Positions 26,878 to 34,289 of a stretch of 64,000 nucleotides of DNA are shown piece by piece. The stretch is taken from NCBI GenBank assembly GCA_964457545.1, contig CAYWEN010000007.1, positions 62,001-126,000 on the forward strand, read 5' to 3'. The DNA is from JAGGTJ01 sp964457545 (GTDB lineage Bacteria; Desulfobacterota; DSM-4660; Desulfatiglandales; Desulfatiglandaceae). Positions within the stretch are counted from its first letter, which is position 1. Each line of letters opens with the position of its first letter. A program made the translations under genes and the position numbers. The notes under the pieces are model-generated. The model did no database searches. It was given only the letters and a program-made list of their open reading frames with translations, and was not told the origin of the DNA.

Positions 26878-27642
26878 TTACTCTCTTTTTGCTATTAACT
26901 CTTTTGCAAGAGACAGATAGCTCTGAGCCCCCTTACAAGCAACATCATACAAAATAACCGGCATTCCATAACTCGGTGCCTCACTTAAACGCACATTACG
27001 TGGAATAACCGTCTTAAACACGTTTCCCTTAAAATGCCTTCTGACCTCCATGTCTACCTGTTTTGCCAGATTGTTTCGCTTATCATACATGGTCAAAACC
27101 ACTCCAGCTATACCAAGATCCGGATTAAGTGCGTTACGCACAGCCTTCACTGTCTTGAGCAGCTCCGACAACCCCTCCAGGGCATAATACTCGCACTGCA
27201 GCGGAACAAGCAAAAAATCAGCCGCAGACAGGGCATTCAGGGTCAGCAAACCAAGAGAAGGCGGACAATCAAGAATAATATAATCGTATCTTTCTCTGAG
27301 TTTAGCAATACCTTTTTTAAGGCAAAACTCTCTTCCCTCCATAGCAGAAAGCTCTATATCAGCCCCTACCAAATTCTCTGTTGCGCCCACAATATCCAGA
27401 CCTTGAAGCCTGGTGTCCAAAATCACCTCAAATGGATCAAGGGCATCAAACAAAAGATCGTAAAGTCCTTTTTTTACATCTTCCTTGTCAAATCCAAGGC
27501 CTGTTGTGGCATTGCCCTGAGGATCGCAGTCTACCAAAAGGCAACGTTTCTCTGCTGCCGCAAGGGAGGCAGAAAGGTTTACTGCAGTTGTTGTTTTCCC
27601 AACTCCGCCTTTCTGATTTGCTATAGCTATAACATTCGCCAT
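26878..27642 (-). CDS. parA: Chromosome partitioning ATPase ParA (Soj)
   Basis: 254 aa, full length. The deviant Walker A KGGVGKTT lies at 11-18, followed by 'CLLVDCDPQGNATTGLG' and 'YIILDCPPSLGLLTLNAL'. It binds the nucleoid in its ATP form and moves ParB-parS complexes. GGAG is located ten bases upstream of the ATG. It is the first gene of a parA-parB operon, with the parS palindrome about 85 bases upstream of the start. Confidence 0.96.
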   Translation of the reverse strand: MANVIAIANQKGGVGKTTTAVNLSASLAAAEKRCLLVDCDPQGNATTGLGFDKEDVKKGLYDLLFDALDPFEVILDTRLQGLDIVGATENLVGADIELSAMEGREFCLKKGIAKLRERYDYIILDCPPSLGLLTLNALSAADFLLVPLQCEYYALEGLSELLKTVKAVRNALNPDLGIAGVVLTMYDKRNNLAKQVDMEVRRHFKGNVFKTVIPRNVRLSEAPSYGMPVILYDVACKGAQSYLSLAKELIAKRE

Positions 27643-27727
27643 TACATACCAGCTCCAAAGAACAATCCTGACCCGCTTTCAAAAACAGGCTCAGGACAAC
27701 AAACAAGATCAGGGATATCCGAAACAA

Positions 27728-27757
27728 CCATTAATGTTTCACGTGAAACATTAATGG
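27728..27757. promoter_or_regulatory. parS: parS centromere site within a 30-bp perfect palindrome
   Basis: TGTTTCACGTGAAACA at 27735-27750 is the exact canonical chromosomal parS. The symmetry continues seven bases outward on each side (CCATTAA / TTAATGG), making a 30-bp perfect palindrome. Its position just upstream of parA suits both ParB loading and autoregulation of the operon. Confidence 0.95.
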
Positions 27758-27882
27758 CCCTGAAAACTATATAAAAAGGTTGTCCTCCGACACATAAAAA
27801 AGGACGAAACGCCAAGATATTTCAGTGATTACAGCGTGTTATCAGCAGGTCAGGCATGTGTTTCCGCACCATAAAGCAACTG

Positions 27883-28821
27883 TCATTTTCCATCCTTTTC
27901 AAAAGAGAAACCTATGAGCCTGTCCAGCAATTCAGAAAAAGAGAGACCGTATACCCGAGCAGCAAGGGGAAAGAGGCTTGTTTTTGTCATCCCGGGAATA
28001 GTATTGGTTTCAAGAAGATACAGATCATTACCGCGAACAATAATATCTGTTCTGCTCCATACAGAGCACATAAGGGCATTATGGGCATCCTTGGCCATAT
28101 CGCGGGCCTTGACAGCAATATGCTCAGGGATATCAGCAGGACAGATATCCTGTGTTTTTCCTTTTGTGTATTTTGCACTATAATCAAAAAAAGGAAAATT
28201 TTTATCCGGTATTATTTCTACAACAGGAAAAACCTCAAGGTTTTTATTGCCAATTACACATACCGAAATTTCTCTCCCTTCTATATATTCTTCTACCAGC
28301 ACCTCATTGCCAAACCTGAAGGCTTTTTTAATGCCGTCCCTCAACTCCTTTTCAGTCTGGCATAAAGAAACACCTATGCTGGAACCTTCTGAAACAGGTT
28401 TTACAATCGTAGTCTTCCCAAGATATGCCGTTATTGCATCCGGATAAAAGACATCCCCACGATGAAGAACAATATCATTAGGCACCTTGAACGCCCTTAG
28501 CCTGAACACCTCCTTGGAAAGCCTTTTATTGAACGAAAGGGCACTTGCAAGCACACCTGAGCCTACAAAAGGGATGCCAAGAACCTGCAACATACCCTGC
28601 ATTCTTCCATCTTCACCATATTTGCCATGAAGCAGGCTAAAAACAACATCCACACGCTCCCTGTCTGTAACAAGGCGACATATATCCCTTGAAGGGTCCA
28701 GCATAACAACATCATACTTGGTTTTATCCAAGGCACCATATACTGCTTTTCCACTCTCCAGCGAAATATTCCTTTCCTCGGACCATCCTCCGGCCAACAC
28801 AACAACTTTTGTTTTTGTCAT
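27883..28821 (-). CDS. ddl: D-alanine--D-alanine ligase
   Basis: 312 aa, normal length. ATP-grasp signatures are present: 'VVVLAGGWSEERNISLESG', LLHGKYGEDG (usually LHG..GEDG), 'TIVKPVSEGSSIGVS' and the C-terminal ETNTIPGMT. It joins two D-alanines for peptidoglycan precursors in the cytoplasm. GAGGAAATTTCA precedes the ATG. It is not next to mur genes; it lies upstream of parA in the same direction, with 240 bases between that hold parS. Confidence 0.95.
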   Translation of the reverse strand: MTKTKVVVLAGGWSEERNISLESGKAVYGALDKTKYDVVMLDPSRDICRLVTDRERVDVVFSLLHGKYGEDGRMQGMLQVLGIPFVGSGVLASALSFNKRLSKEVFRLRAFKVPNDIVLHRGDVFYPDAITAYLGKTTIVKPVSEGSSIGVSLCQTEKELRDGIKKAFRFGNEVLVEEYIEGREISVCVIGNKNLEVFPVVEIIPDKNFPFFDYSAKYTKGKTQDICPADIPEHIAVKARDMAKDAHNALMCSVWSRTDIIVRGNDLYLLETNTIPGMTKTSLFPLAARVYGLSFSELLDRLIGFSFEKDGK

Positions 28822-29254
28822 TGAAATTTCCTCTATTTTAGCCGAATTTTAGAAATATTGGAGGGAGACACTTCAAAAACCACACAGAAAGCCAACAGCA
28901 TCCTGACACTACACATTATATTTTACATGTTTTTACAACAAGATACAACAGCAAAAAACATATTGGAAAAGACACAGCAAATTTTAATACCTTAAACAGA
29001 AGACAATACAAGAGTAAAAATAACAAAAAAAGGAGAAAATCAAAGCATTCACGAGATATCACTTATTAACATTCCTTACAACAACAAAAACAGAACAGTT
29101 AAGTTGTTGAATTGACAGTTTAATTCCTCCAAGCAAAACAAGCTGTTTTTTAAGACATTTACAAACAACAACAAAAAAAAACTTATAAAATAAAAATGTT
29201 AGAGTCTGTAAAAAAACAAACATCCAGCCTGCCAAAAAACATTGATCCTTCCTT

Positions 29255-29283
29255 TTGACAGCAATCCTTACAGCGAATAAAAA
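29255..29283 (+). promoter_or_regulatory. Candidate dnaA promoter
   Basis: TTGACA (29255-29260), a 17-base spacer, then TAAAAA (29278-29283). The -35 box is consensus and the spacing ideal. It gives a leader of about 245 bases to the chosen DnaA start. Confidence 0.5.
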
Positions 29284-29316
29284 TAACAAGCACAGATGGT
29301 TTGCAATTCTGAAACT

Positions 29317-29340
29317 TTACAATGCAACCTTACAATGCAA
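29317..29340 (+). repeat. Two direct repeats of TTACAATGCAA in the dnaA leader
   Basis: The 11-mers at 29317-29327 and 29330-29340 are identical and separated by CC. They lie just downstream of the likely transcription start. They may be binding sites for a repressor or for DnaA itself, whose recognition helix is altered here; this is speculative. Confidence 0.5.
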
Positions 29341-29535
29341 AAACCTCGAACAAAGAGTGTTTTTGCTCACACCATCCTGTTACCAAAAGACCTTAAGATA
29401 TGTAAATTATTCAAAGCGTTAAACCTGAGTAACACCTGTTTGCATTTGAACATGTGCAAATATTGCACAAATGGCCCTTTACAGACGAAATTAACCTTTC
29501 AACCTAACAAACAGTATCTCAAGTTGGAGCAAGGT

Positions 29536-30897
29536 ATGAATACCATATGGGAAAATGCAAAGACCAAAATGGAAGGAACACTTCCTCAAAACAGTTTTTC
29601 TCTCTGGATAAAACCTCTAAAGGTAATAGGATATAACAGCAAGACCCTTTCTCTTGGATGTCCTAACAAATTTTCTGCCAACTGGATAACAGAAAACTAT
29701 CTAAATATCATAAGAGAGAGCATATATAGTGTTGCAGGACACTCTGTTGAAATCAAACTGACAACCTACAAGACAAAACAGGATCATTCAACTGTTCCTG
29801 ACACTCCCGATATAAAACAGCTTTCCTTGCCTGATACGGATCAATACACCAACAAAAGACATATAAACACCAGGATGTGTCTCAATAAAAACTTTGTCTT
29901 TAATCGTTTTGTAGTAGGCCCTTCAAACGAATTTGCCTACTCTGCCTCCAACGCCTTTGCACGAAGCCAGTCATGGGATTACCAGACACTTCTGATGCTG
30001 GCTGATACAGGTCTTGGTAAAACCCACCTTTCACAGGCAGTTGGACATTCCATTCTGCAACAAAATCCGGAAAGCAAGGTTTTTTATATAACAGCTGAAG
30101 ACTTCACAAACGAGATGGTATTATCTTTAAAAACCAACAAGATAGAAGAATTTAAAAACAAATACCGTCATATGTGCGATGTCCTTCTTCTTGAAGAAAT
30201 CCAGTTTCTGAGCGGCAAGGAAAAAACCCAGACAGAACTGGGATACACCTTAGATACCCTGATGAATGACAAAAAGAAGATTGTATTTACCAGTTCCTTA
30301 CCTCCAAAAGACATCCCCAGAATGTCAAAGGTACTGTCATCACGTCTTACCTCCGGACTGATTACTACTATAGACAGCCCTGACTATCAGACAAGGTATG
30401 ATATTATTGCAAGAAAATCTGCTGAACAGGGCCTGCGGCTTTCTGAAAAGATAATTGCATTCCTTGCAGACTGTCTCAAACAGGATGTACGACAGATAGA
30501 AAGTGTCCTGCATTGCCTTAAGGCAAAATCAGAACTTCTTAACATAAATATAGACATGAGTCTCGTCAAGGATGTGGTTTCCAGCTTTGTATCTGAAAAA
30601 CCCTCGATAACCTTGTCATTTATTCAAAATCTTGTTGCAAAATACTTCAAGGTTGAACCGGAGCAAATACAATCCAGATCAAAAAAAAAGATATACGTGT
30701 ACCCCCGCAATATTTACATATACCTTGCCCGATGCCATACAAATCACACACTTGAAAACATAGGCAAAACGCTGAACCGCAGTCATTCCGCCGTAATTTA
30801 TGCATCCAACCTTGTTGAACATAAAATGAAAACCGATTCAAAGATAAGGAAAGAAATAAATTTTTTAAGTCAAAAAATAGAGGAAAAAAGGCAATGA
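29536..30897 (+). CDS. dnaA: Chromosomal replication initiator protein DnaA, divergent form
   Basis: 453 aa from the ATG at 29536, which has GGAGCAAGG upstream and starts at domain I ('IWENAKTKMEGTLPQNSFSLWI'). The domain order is normal: I (helicase/DiaA contact), a short II, AAA+ III and DNA-binding IV. Several key motifs differ from most DnaA proteins. Walker A reads ADTGLGKTH instead of GGVGLGKTH. Walker B reads LLLEEIQF instead of LLIDDIQF. The box VII region is SSRLTSGL instead of RSRFEWGL. The signature helix is NRSHSAVIYA instead of GGRDHTTVLHA. It binds origin DNA and opens the duplex; the changes suggest altered nucleotide handling and DNA specificity. It could be the only DnaA or a second paralogue. 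Confidence 0.9.
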   Translation: MNTIWENAKTKMEGTLPQNSFSLWIKPLKVIGYNSKTLSLGCPNKFSANWITENYLNIIRESIYSVAGHSVEIKLTTYKTKQDHSTVPDTPDIKQLSLPDTDQYTNKRHINTRMCLNKNFVFNRFVVGPSNEFAYSASNAFARSQSWDYQTLLMLADTGLGKTHLSQAVGHSILQQNPESKVFYITAEDFTNEMVLSLKTNKIEEFKNKYRHMCDVLLLEEIQFLSGKEKTQTELGYTLDTLMNDKKKIVFTSSLPPKDIPRMSKVLSSRLTSGLITTIDSPDYQTRYDIIARKSAEQGLRLSEKIIAFLADCLKQDVRQIESVLHCLKAKSELLNINIDMSLVKDVVSSFVSEKPSITLSFIQNLVAKYFKVEPEQIQSRSKKKIYVYPRNIYIYLARCHTNHTLENIGKTLNRSHSAVIYASNLVEHKMKTDSKIRKEINFLSQKIEEKRQ

Positions 30898-31157
30898 GTC
30901 TTACAGAACCAGCACTGCCTAAAAAAAACAAATGGTTATGGATTGTTGCACTGGTATTCTGTCTGTTGGCATCCTATCTTGCCATTATTGCAATAACATC
31001 CATTGTTATAGCTATTAACCATGTTTCGGAATCAGGCTTCTGGGTGCCTCTTGCCTTTGGCATTATTGCATCTATTGTTGTAATCCTGCTGTATTACAGT
31101 ACTGTTATAATATGTTTGAGATTAATGAAAAAGGTATCTGCTGAACAACAGTTTTGA
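30894..31157 (+). CDS. Small two-helix membrane protein coupled to dnaA
   Basis: 87 aa. Two hydrophobic segments (~14-42 and ~50-76) flank a short loop; both ends are polar, with a basic KKNK before the first helix. The ATG overlaps the dnaA stop by ATGA and a GAGGAAAAAAGG ribosome site lies within dnaA, so it is translated with dnaA. I do not recognise a family. A membrane protein expressed with the replication initiator is unusual. Confidence 0.65.
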   Translation: MSLTEPALPKKNKWLWIVALVFCLLASYLAIIAITSIVIAINHVSESGFWVPLAFGIIASIVVILLYYSTVIICLRLMKKVSAEQQF

Positions 31158-31182
31158 CAAGTTTCCGGTTACCTGCACTTAT

Positions 31183-31217
31183 TAAGGAACAGATTTTTCT
31201 ACAATGTCTGTTCCTTA
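31183..31217. terminator. Stem-loop between the dnaA operon and the convergent small gene
   Basis: TAAGGAACAGA (31183-31193) pairs with TCTGTTCCTTA (31207-31217) across a 13-base loop. There is no long T-run on the plus side, so it may be a weak bidirectional terminator. The right arm is inside the end of the convergent 64-residue gene. Confidence 0.45.
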
Positions 31218-31393
31218 TCCACATCTGCATAAAATGACTTGAGAAAATTTTCATCTTTTGGAGACAGGTTAAACCGGTTAGATGCCTCTTGAATCAGTGT
31301 TGTTATCTTTTTATGGTTATCCTCCTTGCACATTGAAGAAATCCACTTGACCGCCTTGCGTATCTTTTCTCCCTTCACCTCTATTGTTGCCAT
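31199..31393 (-). CDS. Small conserved-type protein of unknown function
   Basis: 64 aa from the ATG at 31393 (GAGGG upstream); a GTG seven codons earlier is also in frame. It begins MATIEVKGEKIRKAVKWI and continues with 'LIQEASNRFNLSPKDENFLKSFY', a compact all-helical protein. I recall very similar small proteins as conserved hypotheticals in delta-type bacteria, unverified here. It converges on the dnaA operon. No function is known. Confidence 0.7.
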   Translation of the reverse strand: MATIEVKGEKIRKAVKWISSMCKEDNHKKITTLIQEASNRFNLSPKDENFLKSFYADVDKEQTL

Positions 31394-31527
31394 ATCATTG
31401 CCCTCTGTTGTCACTACAGGTTAATAAAAACATAACAGGTATCCTTAAAACAACTCTATCATGACATTGAGGCTTTTCCAATGTCTTATATGCATTAGAC
31501 AGCTACCTTGTCTGAAAGAGAACATCT

Positions 31528-31621
31528 GTATCAGCTCAATAATAAGGGGGATAACAGCAAACGCACCACCGGGGCAGGAGGATTTTTCTTCTGCTCCTGC
31601 CCCTATTTATTGAGCTATTAC
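31528..31621 (+). repeat. Hairpin repeat family, copy 3 (compact, best-preserved form)
   Basis: 94 bases. GCTCAATAATAA on the left pairs with TATTTATTGAGC on the right, and GGGGCAGGAG pairs exactly with CTCCTGCCCC. Between these two helices only the left strand has an insert of about 25 bases, which contains ATAACAGCAAACGCACCACC. The fold is therefore a stem, a one-sided bulge, a second stem and a terminal loop. Confidence 0.85.
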
Positions 31622-31804
31622 GAACAGCCTTCAAGAACAGGACAGAGATGAAAGCCCTTTACACAGACAAGTCTGAAGTACCGGGCACATCGCCTTCATT
31701 ATTCGTTACGGACGGTAAAAAAGGTCCATAAACACCGGTTTGTTTGAAATCAGGGCATGAAAACAAAAATACAAGGCAAAATGAATACCTGCATAATGTA
31801 CAAA

Positions 31805-32836
31805 CTAACTCGCATAGCCATTTGGATTCCGCTTCTGCCACCGCCATGTGTCCTCACACATCTCCCTTAACCCCTTTTCTGCCTTCCAACCCAAAAACTG
31901 TTCTGCCCGTGACGGGTCTGAATAACACGAGGCAATATCTCCAGGACGCCGGGAAGCAAATCTGTAAGGAACGGCTTGACCGCTTGTTTCCTCAAAGGCC
32001 TTTACCATCTCAAGCACACTGTAACCTTTGCCCGTACCCAGATTAATCTCAAAGCAATCCGGCTTTTCAAGCCGTTCAAGGGCCTTTAAGTGTCCTTTGG
32101 CAAGATCTACTACATGGATGTAGTCTCTAACACCTGTACCATCAGGAGTTGGATAATCATTCCCCCAGATATTAAGACAGTCACGACGTCCAGAGGCAAC
32201 CTGGCTGATAAATGGCATAAGATTGTTTGGAATATCCCGGGGATCTTCTCCAATCAGTCCGCTTTTGTGTGCGCCTACCGGGTTAAAATAACGCAGGATT
32301 GCTATACGCCATTCGGGTTGGGCCCTGTACAGATCACGTAGCATATCTTCAATAACAAGCTTTGTTCGGCCATAGGGATTGGTTGATGACAGGGGGTGGT
32401 CTTCTGTCAGGGGCAGCCACTGGGGTTCACCATACACAGTGGCAGATGAACTGAAAACAATTCTGTTGACACCACAGGCATTCATGGCCTCTAACAGCCG
32501 CAAACAACCGACTACATTGTTATCATAGTATTCCAGGGGCTTTTCTACTGATTCTCCTACCGCTTTAAGACCTGCAAAATGAATTACCGCATGACATCTG
32601 CTGTCTGCAATGGCCAACTCCAAAGCAGGCCTGTTGCGAATATCACCCTTTACAAAGACCAACTCCTTGCCCGTGATACGTTCTATCCGGCGTAAGGCCT
32701 CGGGATGACTGTTGCTCATGTTATCAAACACAACAACCCTGTACCCGGCATCAAGCAGTTCAACACAGGTATGGGAACCTATATATCCTGCTCCTCCTGT
32801 AACAAAAACCGTCAATATCTTATGAGAATCAACCAT
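31805..32836 (-). CDS. galE: UDP-glucose 4-epimerase
   Basis: About 343 aa. The NAD-binding GGAGYIGSHT is followed by 'VVFDNMSNSHPEAL', the catalytic Ser in SSSATVYG and the YGRTK pair, all typical of GalE. It interconverts UDP-glucose and UDP-galactose. I place the start at ATG 32836, where GGAGATATTG is an excellent ribosome site; the frame extends eight codons further. It may supply precursors to surface glycans such as those made by the glycosyltransferase at 23.8 kb. Confidence 0.94.
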   Translation of the reverse strand: MVDSHKILTVFVTGGAGYIGSHTCVELLDAGYRVVVFDNMSNSHPEALRRIERITGKELVFVKGDIRNRPALELAIADSRCHAVIHFAGLKAVGESVEKPLEYYDNNVVGCLRLLEAMNACGVNRIVFSSSATVYGEPQWLPLTEDHPLSSTNPYGRTKLVIEDMLRDLYRAQPEWRIAILRYFNPVGAHKSGLIGEDPRDIPNNLMPFISQVASGRRDCLNIWGNDYPTPDGTGVRDYIHVVDLAKGHLKALERLEKPDCFEINLGTGKGYSVLEMVKAFEETSGQAVPYRFASRRPGDIASCYSDPSRAEQFLGWKAEKGLREMCEDTWRWQKRNPNGYAS

Positions 32837-32965
32837 CAATATCTCCATCCTTTTATCCATACTTCAGGTTTTCCTGATCCGATAGACATACAGCGCTATT
32901 ATAAAAGATGACATTTTTTAAAGACTCATGTTGGATCGTGTCCTGTCCCGGAACAGGGAAGATAA

Positions 32966-33015
32966 AAACCCGAACAGCACAGCCCTGCTGTTTTTGAGAA
33001 GCACAATTCGGGTTT
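32966..33015 (-). terminator. Terminator downstream of the YggS gene
   Basis: Read on the minus strand, AAACCCGAA is complementary to TTCGGGTTT, which is followed by TTTAT. An inner ACAGCA...TGCTGT hairpin sits in the loop. It ends the yggS transcript before galE. Confidence 0.7.
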
Positions 33016-33691
33016 ACCCGAACGTTCTTGCAGGTTTCTGATTTCGTTCCCCAAATATTTTTGTGCCTATTCTTACAAGATTTGCTCCCTCTTCAATAGC
33101 CACAGCGTATGAATCGGACATACCCATGGACAGATAAGTCATCTGTACGTTAGGGATATCAAGGGCTTTTATCTCTTCAAACAGTTCCCTGGTGCATCTA
33201 AAATACGGTCTAAGATATTCAGCATCAGCCGAAAACGGTCCCATGGTCATAAGGCCTTCAACAGAAACATGATCAAAAGAGGATATATCTTTAATAAAGG
33301 CCACCGCATCTTCAGGCATTACACCCGTCTTCTGTGTCTCTTTTGCACTGTTGATTTCCACAAGAACAGACATGGATCGGCCTGCACTTTTACAGGCATT
33401 GTTAATAGCCTTGACAAGCTTGATAGAATCTACGGTTTCTATCATATCAAATATGAGCACAGCCTTTTTTGCCTTGTTGGACTGCAAATGACCTATCATA
33501 TGCCATTTTGCCCTGTGCCCCACCACCTTAAATGCGACTTCTGCCTCCTGCACATAGTTCTCTCCTATAATTTCAATACCTGCTTCCACCGCCTCCAATA
33601 CCTCTTCAGGGGTCCTTGTTTTTGCTGCTGCTACAAGTTTAACATCATCAGGAAGCTCCTTTAATATCTTCGTTACATTTTCCTTTATCAT
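33014..33691 (-). CDS. YggS-family pyridoxal-phosphate homeostasis protein
   Basis: About 225 aa, alanine-racemase N-terminal fold. The PLP Lys lies in LVAAAKTRTPEE. 'IGENYVQEAE', 'WHMIGHLQSNKAKKAV' and the C-terminal 'LSMGMSDSYAVAIEEGANLVRIGTKIFG' are the family signatures. These proteins bind PLP without known catalysis and balance vitamin B6 and amino acid pools. I chose the ATG at 33691, with GGAG eight bases upstream; six more codons are in frame. It is monocistronic by appearance, with its own terminator. Confidence 0.94.
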   Translation of the reverse strand: MIKENVTKILKELPDDVKLVAAAKTRTPEEVLEAVEAGIEIIGENYVQEAEVAFKVVGHRAKWHMIGHLQSNKAKKAVLIFDMIETVDSIKLVKAINNACKSAGRSMSVLVEINSAKETQKTGVMPEDAVAFIKDISSFDHVSVEGLMTMGPFSADAEYLRPYFRCTRELFEEIKALDIPNVQMTYLSMGMSDSYAVAIEEGANLVRIGTKIFGERNQKPARTFG

Positions 33692-33854
33692 CTCCTTTTC
33701 TCCGCACAATCAAACAGGAACATAATGGTAATCAGTTGTCGCATATGTTATGTTTATATCCATAAAAAAACACAGCATGCAACAGCCCTTAGTTTATTGT
33801 TTACAGTTTTATTATAACCATATGAGTATTATAACACTACAAGGAGGGATTCAA

Positions 33855-34289
33855 ATGTCGGATAACACAAAAAAATACAAAGACAAGACATTGCCCGAAA
33901 CATGGGAGCCCATTTCATCTGTTGTTGATGCATTAAAACAGACAGCAAAAAATGGAAATATTTCATGCCGCATGGCAACAAAAATCGCAGCAGATCTCAA
34001 TATAAATCCAATAGAGGTAGGACGTACAACAGACTTTCTCGGTATTAACATCGTAAAGTGCCAGTTAGGTCTGTTTGGTTACAAACCTGAAAAAAAAATA
34101 ATAACACCAGCACAATCAATATCAGCAGAACTTGAAAGTGCAATTATCGATGCCTCAACCAACGGACGGCTTACATGCAAGGCAGCCTGGGATATCGCAT
34201 TCCGGTTAAGAATCAGCAAGATGGATGTGTCTTCTGCCTGTGAAACCATGGGCATAAAAATCAAGAAATGCCAGCTGGGTGCCTTTTAA
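33855..34289 (+). CDS. Protein with two tandem 'KCQLG' helical repeats, function unknown
   Basis: 144 aa, AAGGAGGGATTCAA-ATG start, so it is surely translated. It consists of two copies of a ~45-residue unit. Each has a small helical bundle ('C.MATKIAADLNINPIEVG' and 'C.AAWDIAFRLRISKMDVS'), then 'LGI.I.KCQLG.F' or 'MGIKIKKCQLGAF'. Each unit looks like a helix-turn-helix followed by a strand with an invariant Cys, so nucleic acid binding or metal/redox sensing are both possible. I recall KCQLG-type proteins in delta-type genomes, without known function. Its last 29 bases overlap the end of mfd on the other strand. Confidence 0.75.
   Translation: MSDNTKKYKDKTLPETWEPISSVVDALKQTAKNGNISCRMATKIAADLNINPIEVGRTTDFLGINIVKCQLGLFGYKPEKKIITPAQSISAELESAIIDASTNGRLTCKAAWDIAFRLRISKMDVSSACETMGIKIKKCQLGAF

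Larger units (their letters stand above)
28822..29535. other. AT-rich region upstream of dnaA
   Basis: About 700 A-rich bases between the divergently read ddl and dnaA genes. It holds a good promoter (29255-29283) and two 11-base direct repeats (29317-29340). I find no TTATCCACA-type DnaA box cluster. The DnaA frame stays open back to 29296, but that 80-residue extension is Cys-rich and unlike DnaA. Confidence 0.55.

Noticed and set aside
29296..29535. 80-residue N-terminal extension of DnaA
   Set aside because: It is open but Cys-rich, unlike any DnaA domain, and an ATG with a good ribosome site stands at the start of domain I.
31215..31223. Exact DnaA box TTATCCACA just downstream of the dnaA operon
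   Set aside because: It lies in the coding end of the small convergent gene. One such 9-mer is about what chance gives in 64 kb on two strands, and no other boxes are near.
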